11,388 nt of DNA from Candidatus Dojkabacteria bacterium (GTDB taxonomy: Bacteria; Patescibacteriota; Dojkabacteria; SC72; JAFGCJ01): NCBI GenBank assembly GCA_028696915.1, contig JAQVGB010000029.1, forward strand, positions 1 to 11,388. The letters are read 5' to 3'. Positions 1 through 5,837 of this stretch are shown piece after piece; positions within the stretch are counted from its first letter, which is position 1; each line of letters begins with the position of its first letter. The notes under the pieces were generated by a model, which saw nothing but the letters and a program-made list of their open reading frames with translations, searched no databases and had not been told where the DNA came from. The position numbers were made by a program, and so were the translations under genes.

Positions 1-59
1 GTCAAAGAAACTTTTACTTTTTTGTTGTCGGGGATCTCAACCCCTACGTATCGTGCCAC
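1..59 (-). CDS. rpsM: 30S ribosomal protein uS13 (S13), partial: N-terminal 19 codons
   Basis: Head protein of the small subunit that contacts P-site tRNA and uS19/uL5. Only the start is in the window; the gene continues past position 1. The GTG at 59 begins MARYVGVEIPDNKKVKVSL, matching the family start. An in-frame TAA lies six codons upstream and no in-frame ATG occurs, so GTG is the start. It follows rpmJ by 19 nt, with no Shine-Dalgarno site and an out-of-frame ATG in that gap. The following rpsK, rpsD, rpoA and rplQ expected from standard gene order are outside the window. Confidence 0.93.
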   Translation of the reverse strand, partial: MARYVGVEIPDNKKVKVSL

Positions 60-78
60 GTATTCGAAATCGCATTAA

Positions 79-195
79 TTAACATTGACGCTGTTTATGT
101 TTCGGGTTGCGTTTGCAGTAGACGTATACACGACCCTTCCGCCTGACGACGTAGCAGTATTCACATCTTTTTTTAACAGAAGCCTGTACTTTCAT
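79..195 (-). CDS. rpmJ: 50S ribosomal protein bL36 (L36), zinc-binding type
   Basis: Smallest large-subunit protein. Translating from the ATG at 195 gives 38 residues: MKVQASVKKRCEYC at the start, then RRKGRVYVYCKRNPKHKQRQC to the end (residues 18-38). Cys11, Cys14, Cys27 and His33 are the zinc ligands of the C-type L36. Compared with the common 37-residue form there is one extra residue between Cys27 and His33, and the last residue is Cys instead of the usual Gly. Its ATG overlaps the infA TGA. The order infA-rpmJ-rpsM is standard in bacteria. Confidence 0.97.
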   Translation of the reverse strand: MKVQASVKKRCEYCYVVRRKGRVYVYCKRNPKHKQRQC

Positions 196-449
196 TGTCT
201 CTGCGGATTATACCGATAAATAATCCTTCCTTTTTGAAGGTCGTATGGACTTATTTCAACTTTCACCCGATCGCCCTTCAGGATGCGGATGTAGTGGAGA
301 CGCATTTTTCCCGACAAATGTGCATCAATCATGTGATCTTTGCCATTCAAATCGAGCCGTACACGAAAAACCGTGTTCGGAAGGCATTCTTCAACAACAC
401 CCTCTACTTCAAATTTCTTTCTTTTTGGGTCGTCAGTGCCGGTCTGCAT
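192..449 (-). CDS. infA: Translation initiation factor IF-1
   Basis: Binds the A-site of the 30S subunit during initiation. The 85-residue product is a single S1-type OB fold with a longer N-terminus than the usual 72 residues: residues 1-13 are charged and extra. Landmarks: VEGVVEECLPNTVFRVRL (15-32), AHLSGKMRLHYIRILKGD (43-60), VEISPYDLQKGRIIYRY (64-80). An in-frame stop lies a few codons upstream, so the ATG at 449 is the first usable start. No Shine-Dalgarno site is visible. A promoter sits about 65 nt upstream. The stop TGA shares bases with the rpmJ ATG. Confidence 0.97.
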   Translation of the reverse strand: MQTGTDDPKRKKFEVEGVVEECLPNTVFRVRLDLNGKDHMIDAHLSGKMRLHYIRILKGDRVKVEISPYDLQKGRIIYRYNPQRQ

Positions 450-473
450 TGGTCTGCGCAGGTCTTAAAGTCT

Positions 474-507
474 AAAAAAACCTTTGGAACAAACTCAATC
501 GGAGTTT
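474..507 (-). other. infA leader: small hairpin followed by a U-tract
   Basis: In the predicted leader, AAACTC (507-502 in mRNA order) can pair with GAGTTT (496-491) around a 5-nt loop, 6 bp with only two G-C pairs. A run of seven U follows at 480-474, ten bases further on. An alternative TTTG/CAAA pairing would compete for the same bases. The stem is too weak and too far from the U-tract for a confident intrinsic terminator; at most it is a leader structure or weak attenuator. Confidence 0.2.
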
Positions 508-514
508 TCTTGTC

Positions 515-550
515 CCGCAGAATTATACCAGAGCACCGGTACTCTTGCAA
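515..550 (-). promoter_or_regulatory. Sigma-70 type promoter for infA-rpmJ-rpsM
   Basis: In the map-infA gap the minus strand reads TTGCAA (550-545), a 17-nt spacer, and a perfect TATAAT (527-522) preceded by TG one base upstream (extended -10). Four of six -35 positions match TTGACA. The expected transcription start is near 513-515, giving a leader of about 65 nt before the infA ATG. This is the only place in the window where both elements and spacing occur in an intergenic region. Confidence 0.75.
530..545. promoter_or_regulatory. 16-bp imperfect palindrome in the promoter spacer, possible operator
   Basis: The plus strand reads agagcaccggtactct, an inverted repeat with 7 of 8 matched pairs centred on ACCGGT. 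It fills the stretch between the -35 and the extended -10 of the infA promoter. A dimeric DNA-binding regulator could bind here, or the match could be chance; no regulator gene is nearby. Confidence 0.35.
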
Positions 551-1309
551 TTATAACGGCGTCAGTATCTGACATCTCTTTGATACGAGCACCGTATTCT
601 CAAAAAGTGCGGAGAGCTTACCATCTTTTGTCCAAGAAGTCCAACCATCCTCTTTGGAAATGATTATTTCTGGCCGACCTTGATTGATAATCGCCTCTAT
701 TGCAATAGTTTGGCCTTCGTACAGCACGTCACCCTCACCCCGCCTTCCGTACCCCGGGATCATAGGATCTTCATGCAATTTCAGCCCCACCCCGTGCCCC
801 ACCATTTCCCTGACGACCGAATATCCCTCCGACTCGGCGGTCGAACTGATCGCATGCCCGATATCTCCAACCGTATTTCCCGTCCGGGCAAAAGAGCAGG
901 CCTTGCTGAGCGCTGATTCCACCGTGTGAAGGAATTTCTTTGTTTCATCCGGAACGTCCCCCACAGGAACCGTACGCGCCATATCCAGATATACACCTTC
1001 GTAGATTATCCCGGCATCGACACTGACAATATCTCCTTCATTCAGAACGGTTTCGTCAGGAATTCCGTGCACAACGATCTCGTTTGGACCAACACACAAT
1101 ACCGCCGGATATCCTTCATACCCTTGAAACGCCGGTTTGACAATGTTCTCTGTGATCAATTCACGGGCGCGCTCCTCAAGCGTCCAAGTTGTGATACCGG
1201 GCTTCACAATCGAGAGAACTTCACGCAAAATATCAGCAAGGATCCTGCCGCCATGGCGCATGCGCTCGATCCGCTCGCTGTCTGAAAGTGGTGTTGCTGA
1301 CTGTACCAT
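551..1309 (-). CDS. map: Type I methionine aminopeptidase
   Basis: Removes the initiator methionine from nascent proteins after deformylation, in the cytosol. The ATG at 1309 is chosen because a strong AAAGGAG lies 6 nt upstream and because the 252-residue product starts like the family (ERIERMRHGG at 12-21); the frame is open 22 codons further but overlaps adk. The two-metal site is complete: Asp98, Asp109, His172, Glu205 and Glu237, plus the substrate histidines His81 and His179. VSVDAGI, GHGVGLKLHEDP and TIAIEAIIN surround them. There is no N-terminal zinc-finger extension. It lies 14 nt after adk and ends in TAA, which itself falls within a TATAAT-like string. Confidence 0.97.
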   Translation of the reverse strand: MVQSATPLSDSERIERMRHGGRILADILREVLSIVKPGITTWTLEERARELITENIVKPAFQGYEGYPAVLCVGPNEIVVHGIPDETVLNEGDIVSVDAGIIYEGVYLDMARTVPVGDVPDETKKFLHTVESALSKACSFARTGNTVGDIGHAISSTAESEGYSVVREMVGHGVGLKLHEDPMIPGYGRRGEGDVLYEGQTIAIEAIINQGRPEIIISKEDGWTSWTKDGKLSALFENTVLVSKRCQILTPL

Positions 1310-1315
1310 ATGCGG

Positions 1316-1322
1316 CTCCTTT
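1316..1322 (-). promoter_or_regulatory. Ribosome binding site of map
   Basis: AAAGGAG lies in the 14-nt adk-map gap with a 6-nt spacer before the ATG at 1309. It decides the map start in favour of 1309 over the in-frame ATG at 1375. Confidence 0.85.
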
Positions 1323-1323
1323 C

Positions 1324-2013
1324 CTACGAGTGTTCTTCTCTCCAAGTATCCAATGCTTTCCTCGTCCCCTGCCACACCATTTCGATCGGAGGGGACGCGT
1401 CGACCTCCACAAGAAGGCCCCGTGCTGTATACGCATCAATGACCGGGCGTGTCTTACCATTAAATTCGCGCAGACGCTGACGGATGGAGTCGGGGGTATC
1501 ATCGTCCCGCGAAACAAGATCTTCTCCATCATCGTCACACACCTCGCCCTTTTTGGGCGGAACGTACTTTAAATGATACTCGCGGCCACACTTCGGACAG
1601 TGGCGCCGCAGTGACATCCGCTCGATTGCGGCTTCCTCAGAGAGAGCGAACAAAACGACAGCATCCAGGGAACGCCCGTAGGTTTTAAGCAAATCATCGA
1701 ACAGCCCGACCTGTCCCGGTGCACGGACAACTTGTGAAAAAATCCAGGGCTTTTCGGGATCATACTGTTTCATCCATATGCTGAAGATCGAATATACGAG
1801 CTCATCAGGAACCCACACCCCTTTGCTCCAATAGCTGTAGGCTTCGATACCCTCGGGGGTCTTTTTCTCGTATTCACGCCGGAACATATCACCGGTGCCG
1901 ATCTTCTCATAGCCGCACAGCGCGGCAAGCTTGTCGATCTGGGTGTCCTTTCCCGACCCCGACGGGCCAAGCACAAGCACGGTCCGTGGATAGCCGCTAC
2001 AGGTAGCTTTCAT
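1324..2013 (-). CDS. adk: Adenylate kinase family protein, divergent NMP pocket
   Basis: By position and fold, a cytosolic nucleoside monophosphate kinase of the adenylate kinase family (ATP + AMP to 2 ADP in the canonical enzyme). It has 229 residues. The P-loop is GPSGSGKDTQ (16-25), with Asp23 where most have Gly; TGDMFR (40-45) supplies the AMP-binding arginine. The strongly conserved D-G-F-P-R motif reads S-Q-V-V-R (93-97). The long lid carries Cys139, Cys142, Cys159 and Asp162, a Cys3Asp zinc site as in some Gram-positive enzymes, followed by SRDDD and IRQRL (168-181). The ATG lies 17 nt inside secY with only a weak GAG upstream. The substrate range could differ from AMP; the family call is firm, the exact specificity is not. 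Confidence 0.88.
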   Translation of the reverse strand: MKATCSGYPRTVLVLGPSGSGKDTQIDKLAALCGYEKIGTGDMFRREYEKKTPEGIEAYSYWSKGVWVPDELVYSIFSIWMKQYDPEKPWIFSQVVRAPGQVGLFDDLLKTYGRSLDAVVLFALSEEAAIERMSLRRHCPKCGREYHLKYVPPKKGEVCDDDGEDLVSRDDDTPDSIRQRLREFNGKTRPVIDAYTARGLLVEVDASPPIEMVWQGTRKALDTWREEHS

Positions 2014-3274
2014 AGCTCTGAGTAACGATCATTGACTCAATTTGTCTACGCACGTCGAGTATAACACCGACCATGATCAGCAGTCCCGTCCCGCTCACAA
2101 GCGAGCGAGACAAAATGCCAAGCTCAGCCTCGAGCGTCGGCATGACGGCAATCACCGCCAAAAAGAGCGAACCTACAACCGCAAGCCTCATCGCCGAAGC
2201 CGCCAGATACCGCTCCGTCTGTTTACCCGGCCTGATACCAGGAATAAACGCCGCTTGTTTCTGAAGGTTTTCTGCAACCCGGCTCGGGCTGAACACGACA
2301 AACGTATAGAAGAACGAGAATATAATGATCATTGCAAAAAGCAGGAGATTGTACACCGTCGTGTTCTGAAGCTGTGCAACCACCCACTCGGAGGCTGTCC
2401 TGATCGTTTCTGGGATCGTTTCTCCGGTCAAAAACTGCGCAATGAGAAGTGGAAACGACAGGAGTGACATTGCAAAAATGACCGGCATCACGCCTGCCTG
2501 ATTAAGTTTTAAGGGAATGTGACTGCCAACCGTCGGTCCCGCCGCTCGAACCCGGCGAGCATATTGGATCGGAACTAGTCGCTCCGCCTGTGTCACAAAA
2601 ACAACGGCCGCCACTAATACAGCCGACACAACCGCCAGGCCAATGATATTCGTATCGGACAACGTCTGCAGGTTCTGCTGGACACTGCCGGGAATGCCGG
2701 CAATAATACCCGCGGCGATCAGCAGGGAGCTTCCTCCGCCGAACCCATTTTCTGAAATAAGTTCCCCCATCCACATCATGATAACGGCTCCGGCGGTGAG
2801 TGTCGTTACCATATTGATAAGATCAACTGTCTCCATCCCAGTGATAATTCCATATTGCTTCAACACCGAATAAATGACGAGCGACTGAAGAATCGCAAGC
2901 GGGACTGTCAACAGACGGGTGTACATGTTCAGCACTTTTCGACCCTGCATTCCCTCTTTCTGAAGCTCCTCAATTTTTGGAACGACAGAGCCCAAAAGCT
3001 GAATGATGATTGACGCGTTGATATACGGCGCGAGACCGATTGCAACCATCGTCGCGTTTTCAAGTACACCACCGGAAACAAGGGATAACACCTCCCCGAA
3101 ATTGCTGTCACCGAAAAATCGCTTCAGAGAATCGAGCGGGACGCCGGGAACCGGGACGGCCGCCATGACGCGAAACACCAGAATAATGACCAGGGTAAAC
3201 CAGATCTTGTCTCTGATCTCTTTGTTCCTCCAGATCTGTGTCAGTTTTGACCGCAGACCGCTTACGACAGACAT
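1997..3274 (-). CDS. secY: Preprotein translocase channel subunit SecY
   Basis: Forms the membrane channel for secreted and membrane proteins together with SecE and SecG, driven by SecA or the ribosome. The 425 residues contain about ten hydrophobic segments, starting near 24-44. Recognisable parts are the plug region after F59 with SLVSGG (64-69), APYINASIIIQLL (82-94), the cytoplasmic loop with VPIQYARR (234-241), NQAGVMPVIFA (258-268), the C5-loop IPGIRPGKQTERYL (344-357) including the conserved arginine, and GLLI..GV.LD..RQIE near the end. The usual G-x-G-N-G-x-S reads GFGGGSS at 177-183. The gene starts 12 nt after rplO without a Shine-Dalgarno site, and its last 17 nt overlap adk. Confidence 0.97.
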   Translation of the reverse strand: MSVVSGLRSKLTQIWRNKEIRDKIWFTLVIILVFRVMAAVPVPGVPLDSLKRFFGDSNFGEVLSLVSGGVLENATMVAIGLAPYINASIIIQLLGSVVPKIEELQKEGMQGRKVLNMYTRLLTVPLAILQSLVIYSVLKQYGIITGMETVDLINMVTTLTAGAVIMMWMGELISENGFGGGSSLLIAAGIIAGIPGSVQQNLQTLSDTNIIGLAVVSAVLVAAVVFVTQAERLVPIQYARRVRAAGPTVGSHIPLKLNQAGVMPVIFAMSLLSFPLLIAQFLTGETIPETIRTASEWVVAQLQNTTVYNLLLFAMIIIFSFFYTFVVFSPSRVAENLQKQAAFIPGIRPGKQTERYLAASAMRLAVVGSLFLAVIAVMPTLEAELGILSRSLVSGTGLLIMVGVILDVRRQIESMIVTQSYESYL

Positions 3275-3286
3275 TGGGTACCGTTA

Positions 3287-3730
3287 CTAGTTTACCGTTC
3301 CCCCCGCCTTCTCGATCAGTGAGCGAGCCTTCTCCGACAGCGGAAGACGCTCGAAGGACAGCTTTTTGGAAAGAGAACCTTTTGCGAGGATCTTCACATT
3401 GGAGACACCTTTGCGGACCATCCGTTTTTCCCTCAATGTCTCGAGAGATACGACGTCACCCTCAGAAAACCGTTTCTCGACATCCGATAGGTTCACCGGC
3501 TGGTACTCTTTGCGTGTCGGGTTCCTGAATCCTCGGAATTTCGGAAGTCTTCGGTACAACGGCACGTTTCCTCCTTCAAACCCGATCTTTTTCCCTTCTC
3601 CCGTTCTAGACCGCTGGCCCTTCTGTCCGCGTCCGACGGTATGTCCACCGACACCGCTTCCGTACCCACGACCTCGCCGTTTCGCCTTGAATATTCTATT
3701 TTTCCTTCTTTGAATCTGGTGCAGTTCCAC
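3287..3730 (-). CDS. rplO: 50S ribosomal protein uL15 (L15)
   Basis: Late-assembling 23S rRNA-binding protein. The frame is open far upstream inside rpsE, but similarity begins at a GTG at 3730, which gives MELHQIQ and a 147-residue product of family length. A GTG four codons earlier (3742) is the main alternative. Landmarks: RRGRGYGSG (18-26), GRGQKGQRSR (33-42), GFEGGNVPLYRRLPKFRGF (50-68), VKILAKG (112-118) and IEKAGG (139-144). The start lies 35 nt inside rpsE and has only a weak GAAG upstream, so translation probably depends on that of rpsE. The stop TAG is followed directly by an in-frame TAA. Confidence 0.93.
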   Translation of the reverse strand: MELHQIQRRKNRIFKAKRRGRGYGSGVGGHTVGRGQKGQRSRTGEGKKIGFEGGNVPLYRRLPKFRGFRNPTRKEYQPVNLSDVEKRFSEGDVVSLETLREKRMVRKGVSNVKILAKGSLSKKLSFERLPLSEKARSLIEKAGGTVN

Positions 3731-4325
3731 CTTTTTCTTCACTTTTCTTTGAATTAATACGCCGCGATCGTGCCATCTCAAGTCTTCTGTCTTTGATCCT
3801 TCTGGAATCAAGCATTTTGAGCGCTTCCACCGTGCAGTACGCGTTCGATATGGCATTACTGCTTCCCAACTGTTTCGTAAGGACGTTCCGTATACCGGCA
3901 ACTTCCATGACAGACCGGACGGGACCACTTGCGGTCACTCCGGTACCCGGACCTGCTGGCTTGATCAAAAGCTTCGCCGCACTGTATTTCGCGGTGACTT
4001 CATGCGGAATGGTATCTCCGATAAGCGCAATATTCACAAGTCGGTCGGCCGCATACTTAACCGCCTTATTGATAGCACTCTTCGTATCTCCGCCACGTCC
4101 AAGCCCTACGTTCACCCGGCCTTTCCGATCACCGACAGCAACCACTGCGCTGAAGCGGAGGCGTTTCGCACCCGCCCGCACCTTGGCGACCCTGCGGATA
4201 TCGATCACTTTCCGCTCGAGACCTTCCGGAAGCCCATCTTCTCGAGGACCTCGTCTTCCACCAAACCGACGATCTCCACCTCTGCGGTCGTTATTACTTC
4301 TACTGTTCCTGCGCTCTTCAGCCAC
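3696..4325 (-). CDS. rpsE: 30S ribosomal protein uS5 (S5) with Arg/Gly-rich N-terminus and charged C-terminal tail
   Basis: Small-subunit protein at the mRNA entry and decoding region, important for accuracy. The start codon is GTG at 4325. The product is 209 residues against about 165 in E. coli. Residues 1-28 are an Arg/Gly/Asn-rich extension. The double-stranded RNA-binding S5 domain follows with VAKVRAGAKRLRFSAVVAVG (46-65) and GRVNVGLGRG (69-78), then the C-domain with IKPAGPGTGVTASGPVR (121-137), VMEVAGI (139-145) and TKQLGSSN (150-157). Residues about 185-209 are a Lys/Arg/Ser/Glu tail. The last 35 nt overlap the start of rplO; no rpmD lies between them. Confidence 0.96.
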   Translation of the reverse strand: MAEERRNSRSNNDRRGGDRRFGGRRGPREDGLPEGLERKVIDIRRVAKVRAGAKRLRFSAVVAVGDRKGRVNVGLGRGGDTKSAINKAVKYAADRLVNIALIGDTIPHEVTAKYSAAKLLIKPAGPGTGVTASGPVRSVMEVAGIRNVLTKQLGSSNAISNAYCTVEALKMLDSRRIKDRRLEMARSRRINSKKSEEKGGTAPDSKKEK

Positions 4326-4336
4326 AAGTGCCGTGC

Positions 4337-4690
4337 TTAAAACTTAATACCTGCCCCGCGCATGCCTTCCGCAAGCCGAGCAATCCTGCCGTGGTAGGGA
4401 TACCCGCCACGGTCGAAGAGAATAGCCTCAACCTTCGCTTTTTTCAATAGTCCTGCGAATTCAGCGCCCATCCGCTCAGCCCTGTCTACTGGTTTTTCAT
4501 CTTTTTTTGCGTCAACTTTCTTCTCGTTCAACGCCGTGATCACTTTGTTCGTACTGTCATCGACGGCCTGCACAAACAGATACTGATTGCTTTTGTAGAC
4601 GCAGACCCTCGGACGGTCACTCTGTCCGTAGAGTTTTTTGCGGATATGCATTCTACGTTTATTTCTTTGTTCTTTTCTTGAACGTACCAT
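4337..4690 (-). CDS. rplR: 50S ribosomal protein uL18 (L18)
   Basis: Binds 5S rRNA with uL5 in the central protuberance. The product is 117 residues, normal for bacteria. Conserved parts are the basic N-terminus, RPRVCVYKSNQYLFVQ (26-41), the middle D-R-A-E-R-M-G-A (69-76) and FDRGGYPYHGRIARLAEG (92-109), ending in AGIKF. The start ATG at 4690 is supported by an AAGGAG with an 8-nt spacer, one of only two strong Shine-Dalgarno sites seen in the window. The TAA is 11 nt before the GTG start of rpsE. Confidence 0.97.
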   Translation of the reverse strand: MVRSRKEQRNKRRMHIRKKLYGQSDRPRVCVYKSNQYLFVQAVDDSTNKVITALNEKKVDAKKDEKPVDRAERMGAEFAGLLKKAKVEAILFDRGGYPYHGRIARLAEGMRGAGIKF

Positions 4691-4695
4691 CTCTA

Positions 4696-5247
4696 CTACT
4701 CCTTGACTGATTTACTCGTTTTTCTTCGGACAACTTCGTCCTTGTACCGGATTCCTTTTCCTTTGTACGGTTCAGGTTTCCTGGTCTCACGGATCTTTGC
4801 CGCCCATAAGCCAACCAACTGGCGGTCGATGCCTGAAACCGTGATCAATTCGCTATCCTGAACAGAAAAGCTTATTCCCTCCGGCGCATTGATCTTGACC
4901 GGATGGTTCCAGCCGACATGAAGGACCAGCGTTTCTCCCTGCATTTCCGCACGATATCCCATTCCGACAACCTCCAGCTCTTTCGTAAATCCTTCCTTTA
5001 CTCCCAGTACCATATTCGAGATCAGAGACCGCACCGTGCCGTGGTCCGATCGGGCTTGCTTGCTGTCGCCAGTCCGTTCGACCACAACTTCTTTCGATCC
5101 TTCTTTTGTGTTGACCGCAACCGAAACCGTTTCTGGAATTTCCAGTGAAAGCGCTCCTTTGGGACCTTTGACTTGAAGTGTCCGGCCATTAAGGGATACT
5201 TCCACGACATCTTCCACGGCTACTGGTTGTGCTCCGATCCTCGACAT
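4696..5247 (-). CDS. rplF: 50S ribosomal protein uL6 (L6)
   Basis: Two-domain 23S rRNA-binding protein near the sarcin-ricin loop and the factor-binding site. The product has 183 residues, family length. It shows SRIG (2-5), VKGPKGALS (26-34), HGTVRSLISNMV (69-80), VVGMGYRA (93-100), SGIDRQLVG (138-146) and KPEPYKGKGIRYKDE (157-171), followed by VRRKTSKS. The gene ends with TAG followed at once by a second in-frame TAG, and the AAGGAG that serves the next gene, rplR, lies just inside its 3' end. Confidence 0.98.
   Translation of the reverse strand: MSRIGAQPVAVEDVVEVSLNGRTLQVKGPKGALSLEIPETVSVAVNTKEGSKEVVVERTGDSKQARSDHGTVRSLISNMVLGVKEGFTKELEVVGMGYRAEMQGETLVLHVGWNHPVKINAPEGISFSVQDSELITVSGIDRQLVGLWAAKIRETRKPEPYKGKGIRYKDEVVRRKTSKSVKE
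4699..4704 (-). promoter_or_regulatory. Ribosome binding site of rplR
   Basis: AAGGAG at the very end of rplF, followed by an 8-nt spacer that holds the two tandem TAG stops of rplF, then the rplR ATG at 4690. Confidence 0.8.
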
Positions 5248-5249
5248 TG

Positions 5250-5624
5250 TTACCAGATCTTACAAATATATTCTCCTCCGATTTTCTTCTTTTTCGCTTC
5301 GTCAAACGTCATGACTCCCTGCGATGTGCTCACGATCCCAATCCCTCTTCCACGAAGAACTGGCTTCATCTCCCCACTGTTTACATACATTCGCTGTCCG
5401 GGCTTCGATACTCGTATGAGCTCGCTTAAAACCGGGCCGCTTCTATCATAGGTAAGCGTGATTTCGACATCACGATCCCCCACTGCATAGTCAGCGACAA
5501 ATCCTTCCCGTTTCATCGCGTCCACAATCGCAACGACCATCTTATTCTTTTTGACATCCACTGTCTTTTTTTGAACCTTCACCGCATTTCGAATACGGGT
5601 GAGAGCGTCCGATACAAGATCCAT
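5250..5624 (-). CDS. rpsH: 30S ribosomal protein uS8 (S8)
   Basis: Primary 16S rRNA-binding protein of the platform; in E. coli it also represses its own operon by binding mRNA. The product is 124 residues, a little shorter than the common 130. It contains DALTRIRNA (6-14), REGFVADY (39-46), RVSKPGQRMY (71-80), the hallmark GRGIGIVSTSQGVMT (92-106) and the GGEYICKIW end. The start is 18 nt after rpsZ without a Shine-Dalgarno site. The TAA is 2 nt before rplF. Confidence 0.97.
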   Translation of the reverse strand: MDLVSDALTRIRNAVKVQKKTVDVKKNKMVVAIVDAMKREGFVADYAVGDRDVEITLTYDRSGPVLSELIRVSKPGQRMYVNSGEMKPVLRGRGIGIVSTSQGVMTFDEAKKKKIGGEYICKIW

Positions 5625-5642
5625 TCAATTATGAGTTCAAAA

Positions 5643-5837
5643 TTACCAACTTGATTTCACTACACCGGGGATCTCTCCTCGCTGTGAAAGCAGACGGAAA
5701 CAAATTCTGCACAGGCCGAATTTTCGCATATATCCGCGCGGTCTGCCACATCGCTGACACCGCGAATACTTGCGGGTTTCGAACTTCGACTTCTTCTCGA
5801 GCCGTTTTTGCTGTGCGATCTTAGACTTTTTTGCCAT
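5643..5837 (-). CDS. rpsZ: 30S ribosomal protein uS14, zinc-binding type (S14)
   Basis: Head protein of the small subunit. The 64-residue length and the two cysteine pairs, Cys27/Cys30 and Cys43/Cys46, identify the short zinc-binding form; the C-terminus has the family GLCRICFR (41-48) and a GE.PGV.KSSW ending. The start ATG at 5837 gives M-A-K-K-S, typical of the family; the reading frame stays open for 18 more codons upstream but only within rplE and without similarity. The gene therefore begins 17 nt inside rplE. An AAAGG sits directly against the ATG, too close to be a normal Shine-Dalgarno site, so coupling to rplE translation is likely. Confidence 0.95.
   Translation of the reverse strand: MAKKSKIAQQKRLEKKSKFETRKYSRCQRCGRPRGYMRKFGLCRICFRLLSQRGEIPGVVKSSW

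Noticed and set aside
37..75. Out-of-frame ATG mini-ORF of 12 codons overlapping the rpsM start
   Set aside because: Too short and without similarity; the GTG at 59 in another frame gives clear S13. It could affect initiation but nothing supports it.
207..212. Minus-strand TATAAT 12 nt before rpmJ
   Set aside because: It encodes the Tyr-Asn near the IF-1 C-terminus and lacks a -35 element.
474..507. Intrinsic terminator between map and infA
   Set aside because: The 6-bp A/T-rich stem is separated by ten bases from the U-run, and it lies downstream of the infA promoter, so a standard terminator call is not supported.
550..555. Second TATAAT in the map stop region
   Set aside because: It contains the map TAA and has no -35 hexamer at proper distance; the promoter at 522-550 is much better.
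1310..1375. Possible 22-residue N-terminal extension of map
   Set aside because: It overlaps the 3' end of adk, shows no family similarity, and a strong ribosome binding site supports the ATG at 1309.
2058..2066. Minus-strand TG-T-TATACT, an extended -10-like string 45 nt before adk
   Set aside because: It lies in secY codons for a conserved segment and has no acceptable -35 hexamer 16-18 nt upstream.
3793..4347. Plus-strand open frame of 184 codons opposite rpsE
   Set aside because: It mirrors a strongly conserved gene and its translation has no recognisable domain. The same applies to the plus-strand frames at 5770-6366, 6409-6990 and 6714-7283.
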